The translations under genes and the position numbers were made by a program. A stretch of 64,000 nt of DNA from Acephala macrosclerotiorum. Taxonomy: Eukaryota > Ascomycota > Leotiomycetes > Helotiales > Mollisiaceae. Positions 46,763-59,868 of the stretch are shown one piece after another. The stretch's first letter is position 1; the number at the start of each line of letters is the position of its first letter. The stretch is from the NCBI GenBank assembly GCA_014904845.1, contig MU119402.1, positions 38,129-102,128 on the forward strand, read 5' to 3'. The notes beneath the pieces are model-generated. The model searched no databases. It saw only the letters and a program-made list of their open reading frames with translations, and had not been told where the DNA came from.

Positions 46763-48190
46763 TCAACGCCCTTTGATAAAAAATACATAACAGTAATGTC
46801 CTTCAACCCCGGGGTCATTTCTTTCGCTGACTTGGAATAAGGAAGATTCCAGCTGCTCTGTCTTTAAGAGGTTGGAAAGGCGTCTCATGTCCCTCGTCCA
46901 TGGGGACAATTTCCATCTCAGATATCCGCAATAATCAACTCCGCCGGTCTTTTGCGTCAGGTCAAATTTGGCGTAGGCGGCACTGAAGAAAGTGTGTACC
47001 AGCAACCAACACCATAGCATTTATACGTTCCCCATCTAAAGTCCTCATCGCCATCAATTTCCTTATCCTAATTAGCTTAGGGCATTCAAATTCAATTCCG
47101 AGAGAAACTTATAGAATGGCCAGGACGCCAAAGATAACATCCAGGATATACCTCAAATTTCCACCAAGCATTAATATCCCGGATCCATCTCGGACAATAG
47201 GTAGTCCAAGACGTCGGGAGAAATGCAACTCTTGGTAGGCCATGGTTTAAGCTGATTGAATGTACCCGAAGATGTGGGACAATTGAAAGTTGTTCATGTG
47301 GCCTAGTTGTGATGTTATGTATGGCCCTAGAACGTAAAGGCGATTGCAGGTAGAAAGTAAATAGAACGCGAAGTGTGAGGAATTTATCCCCAACCAACAT
47401 GCGCAAGTCAAGGCAGGAACGACTCGGTGGTCACATGGCTGGCGTTTTAACTCAAATTGGAAAGAAGTTCCTTCTGGTTGTGTTGAGGAGGATGAGCTTT
47501 TGTTTCGGGATGAGAAGTGGTTGCGCCTGCTGGGAAGGAACTTCACCTGGTCTATAGCACGTGATACTATCATTCCTTCTGCTTTCGGACTTCGGGGCAA
47601 ACTTCGGGTATTGTGCATCAGAAGGTATTTCTTCCAAGGCAAGGCGATTTCAGATACTAATTGCCATTGGGTTAATAGAATACATTGCTCTTGTTTTTAC
47701 AATGCAGTGCATTTCCCTCATTTTGAGCACACCTTGACCCTCTTAATGATGTCCTCTTGACTCTCCGTATCAAATTTCCTCCCATACTTACTCTCCTCCT
47801 CATCCGACTCTCCTTGCTCAACTATAAAACTCAATGTAACAACGATGTCATCTTTCATCCTAACTGCACTCTTGCTCGTTCCGGCAGTGATTTCTGTTCT
47901 TGCATTAATTTCTCTCTCTGTGTATCGAGCTAAGTGCGCGCGAGGCTAAGACTTGCGTATGATCGTAAGTTAAACTATCCTTTGATGGAAATCGGATCTG
48001 ACCACTTTCATGGAGCTATCGAAATCAATGTTGGCATCATGTGCAACTGCCTTATTGTCCTCAAACCCCCCATCAAAGAATACGGTGGCAAACTTCTCGG
48101 CTCCTCTTTATCAGCAGCAGCGCTGGGCCCTCCTTGTCAAAGATGAGCGGCTTGAAAATACTCGAAGAATGGGTGAAAGAATAGCTCCAC
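46763..48190. other. Gene-poor stretch, 1.4 kb
   Basis: Only unsupported short ORFs, for example 47247-47642 (-). No repeats or domains recognised. Confidence 0.55.
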
Positions 48191-48199
48191 CCAAGTGGC

Positions 48200-48606
48200 G
48201 TCCATCTCACCAGGCAGCTTTTCAATGATGATGAGTCTTACAATACTGGCAACAATGACGCTGTAACTCATATCAGCTTTGAAGAGGATTCGAGTATACT
48301 TTGTCAGAAACTCACAAAGAGCCAGCAGCTAAGATAACAGCAAGTGCAATCTTCCGACCCCTCGGAACATGAAGCACGTAGCACAACGGAAGAGGAAGAG
48401 TAATGACGAAGAAGTCGCTAGCAATGGAATATTAGAGGCGGGAAACGTTCTCTTACATCGGATAAATAATAATTTTCTGGGTCCACCTGATACCAACAAG
48501 GAAATCGACTGGACCGTTGATAATTTTGGGTTACGGTCGGCCTGATGATGGACAGTGATATGGAACGGGGCAGCGAAGTGCAGGCGGCACCAGCATCAAT
48601 CCACAC
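48200..48606 (-). pseudogene. Relic of a fungal rhodopsin-domain (Pth11-like) membrane protein
   Basis: On the minus strand DFFVITLPLPLCYVLHVP, then RGRKIALAVILAAGSL, a GTGAGT...TTACAG intron (~48313-48267) and SVIVASIVRLIIIEKLP followed by DATW match the pattern of the fungal rhodopsin domain (helices 4-6 and the loop after them). The upstream exon WYQVDPENYYLSD may be the preceding loop, separated by another possible intron at ~48455-48420. Helices 1-3 and the C-terminus are not recognisable, so this is a fragment. Confidence 0.5.
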
Positions 48607-50472
48607 CCCACCTCCTCAAAGTGGTGTCTGCTAGCTACCAATGCGCTCTATTATTTTTACGAGAGCTCTTACGGATATATGGGTGAGCGGGATTCCTTGT
48701 ACAAACGTCGTTAATGCTCCAGAGAAGCGGATGAGACTGAGCAAGAGGTATTTCAAGGGTCAGTCCAGGACTCTCAAGTCACCACCAGATCGATGACGCT
48801 TCGGCGCATGATGATGATGATATTCATTATCGCCAGGGAAGCGAAGTCCCAGAGGCACAATCGAAAGATCCGCCAAGCCTATCCTAGCTACGTCCAAACT
48901 CAGTTCAAAGCCCTCAAACAACCATACCAGCAATCCAAAAGCTGTTCTCTAAACACGTTCTCTATTCCGTAAAATTGTCTTACCTACCCTATCCCCATTC
49001 TATAGCCCGTAGCCTGTAGACAACGAAGACCTCTCTCTCTTGCACCCAATAATCCTCCACGAATATCGAGTTGATACAAAAGTAAATCACCCTATGGTAG
49101 ACCGAAATAGCTGACCACCCGAATGCTGGCAACTGTACGCGGTGCACCGCCGTTTCAAGGACATGAGAGCTTCAGACAAGGGTAGACGGCTAGCAGAATT
49201 CCAGGTTGGGCATGGCGCGCGCCGGTTCAGGGCTGGAGTCGCTCGTTCGGGCAAGGCGCTGCTTTTCGATGCCGTTTAACCTTATAAATAGCGTTGCAGA
49301 TAGTACAGAATGAATCATCCTTTCACTCTCGCACAACCATCACTACAACGGAGCCTGCATTGAAAATTCATAAAATGACACTGCCTCAACCCCCCAATTC
49401 CAAGGATATGCCTACAAATTTGCATGTCCGCCATACGACCCACTAGGGGAATTTAAAAAAAGCCAGGGGTTTGGAAACTGTCAATTGTCCAGTCCCTACT
49501 CCTTCGTTTTCTAGAAAATTCTCGCTGCATTGGGCTCTAGAAGCGGAAATTTCTCTTGTGCCAATTTAGTTTCTATCTAGGAGGAAGGTTATTAAGTTGT
49601 GTACAGTACTAGAATTAGTTGTGGAATTACCTTGCCCGCTTGCATCGAGCTTATTGGAGTCTCGAACTTCCGCCAATATAGTGTGGCTCTCTACATGGGT
49701 ACCCCACCCCCACAAAGATAAAGCGCATCGGGCTCCGTCCTAGAGGCTGGTAAGTCGCAGACCAGACAAGAATTGCCATCCTTTGACCTGGGCGAGGCTG
49801 TAGCCTGCAGGGTGCACTTACAGAACAAAGACAGGGAAGTCGGGCGCAGGAGCAACTGCATCTAGGTAGGCATCAGCCTCACTGGAACAGCACATGTTGT
49901 GACCGTCGCGCACTAACAACTAAAGAGGAAGTCCAATCAATCTAGACGAGCCTTCTTCACACCATCAAAACCCTGCTCTTGCTGCGGGCTTTTCCGGATG
50001 CGGCGAATCTGATGCGAGTCGTGGACGCTAGGGATGGCCTCCTGTTCGCTGGTGTCTCTGGGGAATAACACCCGCTCTGCCGGGTTACTTGGGGAGAGTG
50101 ACCGAGATTCGTTCTGGGACTAAGGGGGCTGTGGGGGCTGTGTACATAACAAATGACAAACACCTACCCTAGCAATATGTATGTCAGTTTGTATCCAAGA
50201 ATAATCTAATGTCAGTTGAGAACTCGTATTCAGGTGATATTGGTAGAGAATGCACTGAAACAGTATTCGATGTGGGAATGAGGTCTCACGCACGATCGAG
50301 CATCGGCTCATTAGGTTGTCTCAGCTGGACTGGATGCACTAGTGAATTCACTTTATTAAGGGAATATTCCCACTTAGCTAGATGGGCAGATTAGACATCA
50401 CAATACTACTCCTTTTGCCCTCTCAACTGATATTTAAATTCTCCCATTACACTCAAATATCCCTCTTGAATT
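48607..50472. other. Gene-poor stretch, 1.9 kb
   Basis: No supported gene. Only short ORFs and a poly-C/A patch near 49703. Confidence 0.55.
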
Positions 50473-52234
50473 ATGGCTCAATCTTTTTTCACCTACAACA
50501 TCACTCGTCATTACCCCTACCGATGGTTTACGTGGGTTACGATCGTTGGAGGGGTTTTTTTTACGGTTCTCTTTTCGCTGATTAATTATGCGGCATATGG
50601 TTACGAACTAAGGTAACTGAAGACCTAAATTCTATTTTTGCTTACCAGTCTAATATATAGCAAGCATACAGCATACCACGAATCCAAATGAAACATTCGC
50701 GACTACTTCTAAGATACTGAATGCCTGGCCATTTAAATATGCGAGTAAGGTACATAGTACTCAACATTAGATATTCGACATCCTACGCGAACATATTTGC
50801 TGAGATATCTATCTAGGTATCAGCTTCATGTGAGCCAGCTACTGTAGCAGTTGGAGCGCGTAAGTATTATCATTTTGTCTGAGCTCTTGGGAACTTTTGA
50901 GTAAGGCTTATTATTGCAGAATTCTTCACGAACCAACTCAGCCTCCTTTACACTGTAACAGAAATATGGCAGCTACCAGCAAACGGAGGGTCGAAAGTGC
51001 TTCTACCATCGTTCGCACACCTTAACAATACTCTGGATAACTGTGAAATAAGTTACGTTCAGATTGAGCTTCTGGCTGAAGATCGAACCGCGGAGCAGTT
51101 TGGCTGGTGTCAATGGGGTCCGTCGATCTCAGTACGTTCTACTCGGTTAAAGGATCTTTTAATGAATCAAATAAATATGTCCTTAATTTAATGCTAACAA
51201 AAATTAGGCGATGGCAGTTTGTTCAATAAGTAACAGCAACCCCGCCACGATGATTAATGTTACTACACAATATGATCTTCTCCCTCCTACGGTTGGAAAT
51301 CGACAGCAAAGTTATCTATTAACCCTTGATCCAATCGCCAAAGCTAGTTTATGGTGGGGTGTTTCTTTAGTGTGAGCTTTCATGAAGATCTCTTTCAATG
51401 TCCCTCCATAAAAATAAAACCGTAGCTGATGATAGAATAGTTCCGCATATTGGATGATACTCAGTGATACAATGCAGACGAACCGTGAGGCTGGTTCGGA
51501 TATTCGAAAAGGATCAATAAGTCAGTATTTATATCAGTACAGGGGCGGAAAAAAATACTCTATACTATAATGATGTTTTCAACTAACACAATATAGATCT
51601 CCAACCACCAATAAATACCGACATCTCCTCGCAAGACTTCTTCACCGTCAACTACCACTTCATCTCAGAAACCTACGAACCAGCAACCGTGCATATAACT
51701 GCCAACAGCAGCGTAACCCCATCCCAACTAATCACTGGCAATGCCACCAATCCCCCGGTCAACATCTGGAATTCAGTCGACATTTATGGAAAGTCCTTCT
51801 ACTCCACCGTTCTAGCCGATCTTGGTCAGAACTCTGGTAGCACGCAGCCCAACATACTAACAGAACCGTACAAAGACCTTCTGCAGAATTATACCTCAGC
51901 GTTCGAAAACATGAAAAATCGTTGCAATGCTGCAAACGGTCCTGCTATACTTAGCTTCAACAACGAGGCACAAACAACAAATTTCGGAACCCTGGAAGTT
52001 ACAAATTCGACCATCATGCAGCAGTATTTGTGTCAAGTGCCGCGGCAGAAATCGACCGGCGCGCTGGTGGTCGCTATCCTGAGTGCGGATCTAGTGTTCT
52101 TGCAGACTCTCTGGAAAATTTTTAACTTGATGACGACTTCGTTCTTACAGAGGAAGGATAAGACTACGATGTTTTGCGAAAGTGCTGCAAAGGATCTGGT
52201 AGAACAGGGGCATGGTCATAATAGTGCCAGATGA
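50473..52234 (+). CDS. Fungal membrane protein of unknown function, seven exons
   Basis: Exons 50473-50612, 50665-50749, 50817-50859, 50920-51131, 51208-51371, 51441-51520, 51597-52234 give 453 residues with all phases consistent. The first membrane helix is WVTIVGGVFFTVLFSLIN (~20-38) near the N-terminus. A large extracellular part has sequons and Cys (FTNQLSLLYTVTEIWQL, GWCQWGPSISAMAVC). A second helix near the C-terminus reads STGALVVAILSADLVFLQ. A short cytoplasmic tail follows. The pattern, a short N-terminus, helix, ~350-residue ectodomain with CQVPRQKS and a helix, is that of a Pezizomycotina membrane family without an assigned role. Intact by this model. A small downstream ORF (52212-52394) may be an alternative last exon. 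Confidence 0.65.
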
Positions 52235-54687
52235 AGCTTTGAATCGGTACCTGAAGATGAGTGCGCGGTACAGTAGGAAAAATGTCGTCCTTTCTGAAGA
52301 GACTCCGCAAGGTGCGACATTGGAGCGTAATTGGAAAGCCGACATAAGGAGGTTGATATTGGAGGGGGTTGATGAAGGGGACGTTGGACGGTAGTGAAAT
52401 TGAATGGAGATGACGTTAGAGGGGTTCATATGGTATTGTTTGTTGCCCTCAAATCCTTAGAACTCCTTCGTATCTTGTGTTGACGTAGTGCGCTATTCTC
52501 AATGTGCTCATCCTAACCAAACCCCATTCATCCACATATTCATATCCCAAGGTCCTTATCCCAAGTTTTTCCAGCTTCGAAATCTATCAATTTCTCAAGT
52601 CCTTTCCCGGCTGGTTGAGACTAGTATTTTTATCGTATCGAATGGGTGTCCGCGACCTCTTGTAAGTTGTAGTCATTTCCTTCCGTCCTCTGCTGAACCC
52701 TGGAGTGTGCGACGTGAGCAGCGATTCGAAAATACGACCACAAAACCCAATCGCATTCTTCTAGAATGACCAACCTAACACACGCAGACGAGAACATCGT
52801 ACCGTATGATCGGACGTGGTAAACGTGGATGTCTTTTCTCGACTTGTCGGGGAAACGGGGTCAGAAACTAGCGGGTCTGTGTTTCTACGAGTGCGCCTCA
52901 CAAGTCTTCACACAGACTTTTGCAGCCGCTGCTAGGCGTAGTATGTGCTTTTTGTTCGAAACAGACGCGCCCACAACACGCAACTCATGTCCGAGTCTCG
53001 GTCAATTCTACCAAAGCTCTAGCAATGCCTTCTCCATGCGGAAGCTTACCCGATTTCGAGATACGGATAATGCTGTTCAGCCCAGTATGTCTAGGACTCA
53101 GGATGAGGTCGACGAGACTTTATTTAAGTTATTCTATCCTTGGAATAGACTCCTTTCGGATTTTCGACAAGACCAACTTCAGGATTTTCGAGCTGCAGAA
53201 TATAAAAACACCTACATCTGGAACCTGGCTCTTGAGTCTCTCCCCTCGTTTCTGGTACGTCTATCTCAAAACGCTCTGCTCTTGCGGCGGAGTAAAGAGG
53301 TTGCGGATAAGCACCGGAAGTAACGAGGCATCGAGTTTAACGACTATCTAGAAACCACAGAACGCAATACTTGCAACGATGAGGAAGTCGTTAACATCGA
53401 GCTCGATTTTTCGACACTTCTTCCTACACAATATCATCTACTCCAGACGGCCCTGGATATCCGTGGTGATGTGAGCCATGGCACTGGCAGGTTACGGGTC
53501 TTGCTAAATCCATTAAACACCAGCACACACTTCTGTGACAGTGTGAGGGTTAAGGAATGGGCTAGAGAACTGCAGCCGCCCTCAGGGCCTGAAGCTGAAG
53601 CTTGTGATAGCACAGCCTCACTTTCTACAGCTGATCAATCCGCCTGCCTGATCCCTTCTCTCGACCTCCTACCTCTTTCCACAGCCTCACTACCTGCTCT
53701 ACGAGCTATATAGCACGGTCCAAGAGATATGAGACACTACCGCATCCAAGCTTCTGAGGTCGGAAAGGGCTGATTCTGGAAACAAATTTGAAGGCCGAAT
53801 GTTCAGAAAAAGAAAGTGGTACCGACATTGGCTTCGAAGTGCCGGCTAAGCTTGCTCGGACACTGGTCGAGTTGTTTGCTTGTACCAAAATTTCAGTCGT
53901 TCGTTGAGTCGAGGTGCAAACTTCATAACAGCAGAAGGCTTACAACTAGAGAAAGGCTCAGAAAAAACTCGTTTCTGAATCGCCGGCGACTGCTTGGAAT
54001 ACCTCGAGATGATAACAAAAACTGCTTACGACCCCAGAACGCTTATCAGAGGGTGAAGGTTGGGATCCAAAGTTGGGGACGAGGTGAAAAACATCTCAGG
54101 AGCAGACGAAATCCCAATTTCCCGACCGAGTTGAGGAGAAAGTTCGAACAAGCTCTAGTCTTCTGTGCTGAGCGGTCGTCTTCACTGAAGCCGTAACTAA
54201 CAAGTAAGACCCCTCGAACTCTAGTTCCAGTGGATCTTCGTCCACCACATGTCAAATTCAAGATTTCATTCCGGCAGCCCAAGGTCTCGCTCTGCGATCT
54301 GAGTGCGGGTCTTCCACGACGGCCCTGGAAAGTCCCTGAGCGAGCCATTTTATACCCGCAGTCCGGGGTTACACTGAACCCTGACAGTGCTGGGAAAATA
54401 TAAACCCGGCTAATAAAACCACCATGGAGAACGCAGATCTTCGTATGCGTCAATTGATAGGCATAGGAACCCGGACACTGATCTTAGATCTCCACATCTT
54501 ATTTCCTGTGCAGAAATGGCCTTCATGCGATCAAATAAGGGAATAATGAGTGGTTGTGCGATGCGGCGCAGAAGCAAGAGCATGCATACTTTATTGGGTT
54601 GATAAGAGGACGACTAGTGAAGGCCACTTCAGTTGTTTTCGTCCCTCATATCGATATCCTCTCTTCAGGCGAAACTTCATTGTCGTC
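52235..54687. other. Unassigned stretch with degenerate coding-like ORFs
   Basis: Between 52760 and 53710 the + strand has consecutive open pieces (DENIVPYDRTWYTWMSF, then 52829-53323, then FNDYLETTERNTC and DEEVVNIELDFSTLLP after a TAA near 53322). They look like one decayed gene, but I do not recognise a family. The rest is non-coding; a GGACACTGATC-type patch at ~54474 was not informative. Confidence 0.3.
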
Positions 54688-56643
54688 ATGGAGGGGTTAA
54701 CTCTTCCCGTATTGTTGACAACTGCTGCTGTGTCTGGATTTCTCGCTCACCAAGTTGTTTTCAAGCGTTTTGAAGTTGATACTCATCCTGTTGTCATTGC
54801 AATTTCCTTCTTTTCGGCGCCTTCTTTTCTTGCATAAATTTTGAGGAACTATACGGTTCAGCACGCTGTCTCCTCAACAATAACAGCATGGCTTCTTGTC
54901 GCGATTTTCACCTCGTCCGTATGGATGAGTATGATGCTGTACCGAGGACTTTTCCACCCACTTTCGAAATTTCCTGGACCCTTTCCAGCAAAATTCACCA
55001 AGTTATGGGCTCTCACATAAACAGCCAAAACTCATTTAAAATAATACCAAGTTGATGCCGAACTACGTCAAAAGTATGGCGACTTTGTTCGTACTGGTAG
55101 GTGTTCGTTTCCATCTCTGAATTTCGAAAAACCAACAAAGAACCCTAGGTCCGAGAGAACTCTCGATCATTGACCCACAAGCAATACCCCTCATCCTAGG
55201 CTTCTCCTCAAAAACCTTCAAAGGTCCTTTCTACGACTCGATGGAAGACTCAGTAAGCACAGCTCGCGATGAAGTATTCCACAAGCAACGCCGCAAGGTC
55301 TGGGATTCATCCATGAAACAACGTACAGTACAATTCCCCCGCCTTCCATCCAATCACGAAGCTAAATGACATCGCACAGTACCCACGACCTACAGTCCTC
55401 AACTAGAAGAGTTTACAGACACCCTCTTAAAGCGCATTAAATCCAACCTCGGAAAAGCAATAACCATTAACGAATTAGCTATCCATTACAACTACGACGT
55501 GATAACACAACTAGCTTATAGCCAATCAGGAGGGTTCGTTGATGGATCTTCCAGTCAAACAACTAATAAGGTTCTATCCGGTATCCAAAATGGGATTGGT
55601 GTAATTGGTCTCCTGAATCAAGTACTATGGATGATGATACTTCTCACCACATTCGCAGGCCTCGGAGGGCCGATGAAAGTTTTCAACGATTGGTCAAATC
55701 AGGTATTAGAAGACAGGAAGAAGAGAGAGATGAAAGCACTCGATCTTATGGAACAATTGCTTCAAAATACGAAGTTGGATAGAAGAGGTAACAGTCTCTT
55801 GTTCGCCGAATCTCGAGTCATTATCGGAGCAGGAAGGTAAATTACCCCCATTTTCTTCCTGAAATAGAGGATGTTGCCAAAACGACAAACAGTGACACAA
55901 CAGCAACCGCTCTCCCCGAAATATTCATCTTCCTAGCTCATCACCCTGAATATGTCCAAAAAATCAGAGAAGAAATGGATCCCATCTTCGCAACCTCGAA
56001 ATACTCCTGCCAAGTAGCATATCTAGTCCTCGAATCAGTCATCAACGAAACTCTGCGACTTTATCACCCAGTCCTCTTCGGTTCTCAACGTGTCACCCCA
56101 CCTCAAGGACTCCAGATCGGAGACAAATGGGTCCCTGGAGATATGGTGGTTTATATGCCAAGTTGGCAGCTGCGTCATGATGCTAGGAATTTCGTTGATA
56201 CGGATGAGTTCGTGCCTGAGAGATGGACGACTAAGCCCGAGATGATTTTGAATAAGAGCGCATTCTTGCCTTTTCTTATTGGTAACAAAGAAATCCTTTG
56301 CTTGAACTTGATGAGAAGAATATGAATTAATGGGAATGTAGGACCAAACAACTGTCCAGGCAAATCATTAGCGATGATGGAGTTGCCATCAGTGATAGAG
56401 AGAACATTGAATGAGTTTGACATCGCGTTTCCTGCGGAACTTAAGTTCGATGAAGTCAAGTTCTTTAGAAATGTTAAGGATCATTTCGTTGCTGGGGTGC
56501 TAGGAAATCATAGGCTCGAGAATGGAGACAGGGAAATGAATACACTCTTGCTACATTCATTCCCTTTGCCCTCCCTTCACCGGTGGGAACCTAGTGCGGC
56601 GCTCATTCTGGTCCCGTCCCCTCCAGCCAACGCTAAAAAGTAG
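54688..56643 (+). pseudogene. Cytochrome P450 with three in-frame TAA codons
   Basis: Model: exons 54688-55096, 55149-55322, 55380-55836, 55893-56281, 56342-56643. Hallmarks are intact: PGPF near the membrane anchor (LSKFPGPFPAKFTKLW), I-helix GAGSDTTATAL (split by an intron), ExxR in NETLRLYHP, PERW in FVPERW, and the heme loop FLIGPNNCPGKSLA with the ligand Cys, whose Gly codon is split by the last intron. The N-terminus carries hydrophobic helices. TAA codons at 54835-54837, 55018-55020 and 55042-55044 interrupt the first exon; all fit CAA to TAA changes. Resembles tryprostatin-hydroxylase-like P450s. Readthrough would be needed for function. Tail to tail with the FMO. Confidence 0.88.
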
Positions 56644-56776
56644 TTATTGTTCCTGCTAAAATTCAAAAGGGCGATCACGTGCTCAATGCACTTCTCGCTT
56701 TTCTTCTCTTCGCTTTCTCACAAGTACGACATTGAAGGTGCTGTGGACTTGCGGACATTTATTGAAACATGGTCTA

Positions 56777-58403
56777 TCAATTCTCTACCTCAATTTCCTG
56801 CGCCGTCCCAACCTTCTCATCAGTCTTCAACTCCTTCAACCCCTTCTCCAACTCCGTCTCGAACGCAAATCCACTCGCCTTCTCAAGTGACCCTGCCTTT
56901 CCTGCCCTTGACACGTTTGCTTTGTACTTCTCAAACAATTTCGCCTTCTCCGCTTTCCACTCATCACTATACGGTTCCCACTTTTCACCCCCAGTCTTCT
57001 CTGCATCACGATTCAACCACGCCACTAAATCCTCAACATACGGCTCATCTTGATTCTTCTGCATTGAATGAAATGCCCTCCCATATCCTTTCTCTTTCAC
57101 CCTCTCATCATATTCTTTTCGTTGCTCTTCAACTGGAGGGAGGAAAGAGTGATTAGAGAGAACAGCGGCGACGGCAATGGATTGGAACTCGAAGAAAGTG
57201 TACGTTGCGGTGTAGGCAGGGACGCCGATGAAGGAGAGGGTTGGGTCGGGGATGTACCATATGTCTTTGTGGAGGTTGTGAAGTTGGAGGCCGTCTGTCA
57301 CGAGGGTCTTCTCGTCAACATCTTCGGGTGCTAGGTCGTCGCTGTGGAGTTCGGGTAGGAAAGGGAGGGAGAAAAGGTACCCTGTTGCAATGATGACGCG
57401 ATCGACATCATTCAACACACGACCATCTGTGAGTGTCACTGTTCCAGGTGTGTCTTTGGGGGCGTCTGGAGGTGGAGGGGTGAAGGAGGCGATTCCAGTC
57501 ACGCGCTCGGTTTGAGGTGATATGAAGCCTTCTGGGAGGTCGAAGGCGCCGCCTCGGCTGGATTGGTAGATTTTTTTTGCTATTCCTGAACATTCTCGTC
57601 CGATGTCTACAGACGAGACACCTCCGCCGATCAGGAGGATAGCCTTTCAGATGGTCAGTAATGGCATATGAAGCTGGTCGTCGGTGACATACCTGATCTC
57701 TGAAATCTTCTGGGCCTCGATATCTCTTGGAATGCTCAACTCGATTTGGCCATGCTTCCTTCCACTCCTTCAACCCTGGGATATCTGGCACCTTACTAGC
57801 GTGGTAATGTCCCGAAGCGACTACCACAGCATCGAAGTCCTCAATTTGTCCTCCGCTCAAATTTGATTTCCCCGATAGGTTCTTAACCAACGTCGTCGTT
57901 CTGACTCTCCATCTCTTGCCAACTTTCTGAATCCTCTCAACTCTCGTGTTGAACTGAATCAACGGCACCACTCCAAACTTTTCGGCGTAGTCCTGGATGT
58001 ACTTCTGCTTCACAAGAACATTGACATAATCTGGCGTTCCCTTCGGCCATGGAAACCCTTTCAGAGACTGACATTTTGTCGACACATTGTTGGTGAGACC
58101 CGGATATGCCGGTCCGGGAGGAGCAAACTTCAGCTCATCATCACCCGTCCACTCTTTTCCACCCTTCGTCTCATCGAAATCTTTCCAGGGATCCGCAATA
58201 GAAGCTTTCAATGAAGGATACGTCGGTTCTGGTGGTTTTCGTGCATCGTACAGCCAGTTCCCACCAATCCGACTCGAACGTTCGAATACTACAAGGTCGA
58301 TTCCGACGTTCTTTAGATGCTTTGCCGCAGTGATGCCACTAATACCTGCTCCGATGACTGCAACTCGTTTCGGAAGGACGCTGTCGCCAGAAATATCTCC
58401 CAT
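56777..58403 (-). CDS. Flavin-containing monooxygenase (FMO) family
   Basis: Two exons (58403-57693, 57643-56777) encode 525 residues; the ATG at 58403 (MGDISGDSVL) was chosen because upstream in-frame starts are non-ATG. FAD motif VAVIGAGISGITAAKHL (~12), SSRIGGNWLYD, VVVASGHYHASKVPDIPG, NADPH motif LIGGGVSSVDIGRE (just after the 49-bp intron), and VIIATGYLFSLPFLPE. The family adds oxygen to N or S centres using NADPH. No signal peptide. Intact, ending 134 bp from the P450 stop on the opposite strand, so the two oxygenases are convergent. Confidence 0.92.
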
Positions 58404-59868
58404 CCTGCTCGCTTGGTTCCTAGCTCGAAGACTGACGTCGTGCAAACGGAGCACTTCGAAGGTAATTATATCGAGTTCACACTTTCAAAGTAGAACAATT
58501 CTAGCCTCGGGTTTGCAAACTTTGCTGACTCCGTGCTTATTTTGCTCGCGTCTTGTCGGGAAAGTAGCGACTCGGGTATTGTAACTCGTAAGAAGGTGGC
58601 AAGAACTTCAAATGCTCAACAATCAAACATCAAACATTAACCAAATTCCTCTCCGAATCCAAGAAACAGGAAGGGAAAGAGCAACCTGATATCAGATATC
58701 GGGAGAGGCGTCGGTGGAGGCTGGCTAAATGCTACATTAACTCCCCATCGGGAAGGAGCGAGTAGGTGTTTGCAAAAGCCATTGCTCATGCGGGACGATT
58801 ATCTCGTCATTCGCTTGAGGCACCAATGAAGAGGCAGAAAAAAAAGGGGGACAGGACGATGAGGTGGGATGCATACGCACTTTCTGGTGTACCCGCTTAA
58901 GAGTGGATTTGAAATCAGGAGAGATATGGGCAGAGATATGAACTTGCTTGAGGTACGCGATATGCGGAATGAGTTGCGCAATGAGAAGACGGGAAGTGGA
59001 CGGGCACGTGATGCCCTGCATTTAAAATATTGAAAGAAGGGGGGTGACCTAGCACTTGCTATGGAAGCAAGAAGGAAACAAAGGGCTTCGAAGACATGTT
59101 ATTGAGAGGCCGGAAAAATGGCGCGGAGGGCCCTGGAAATCCAACAGCAGACTGATTGACGTCGATGATTCGAGAATTCGTGTTCCACGAGGGAAATATC
59201 AGGCTCGAGACTCATTTCCACCTTGGGTATGGGGCGTTCATGCATGGACGGAGGAACAAGTTGGGACAGGCTGGACAAATGTGAAGGTAGAACGAAGAGC
59301 GCAGCATGGACTGAGAAGAGCACAGCAAAAGCTTACTAGCGCCCCCTTGGAGTTCTCGGGCTTGGCACATTACTAGCCGATCCGAGGCCTGGATCCGAAC
59401 ATCCGGGTGTTCCCTAACGTCAAGCATCACCTGCTTGGAATCTTAACCATCTCTCTCCATCCAATAAGGTACGCCATACCGGCTTGCAGTCGAGCATTTT
59501 GCACATTTTCTCGATGTAGAGCCGTAATCAACATGTCTGAGGAGACTAATGGTCAGTACACGATGAGCCCCGAAACTTTGAATGGCGACTCTCGAAATGA
59601 GGTTTCAAAAGCAAGCCAGCCTTCTCGGACAGCAAAGAGCTAAATGCGGCGAAGACGAGCGATACGAATACTGTGACTGAGCATTATATTGTTAACAGGA
59701 CGGTGGGCTTTGGAGGTCGAGACGAGGGAATGCCACTTAGCACATTGCTGGCGTAAAGCCAGGCGGGATACACAATGAAAATATCTCATGATTTGTGGGA
59801 CGTTGAGATGGAGCAATTTATATAAACTCAAACGAAGGGTGACTCTCGGATTACTATAAGACAGCAAT
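58404..59868. other. Intergenic, 1.5 kb
   Basis: Only short ORFs without recognisable features. Nothing else seen. Confidence 0.55.
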
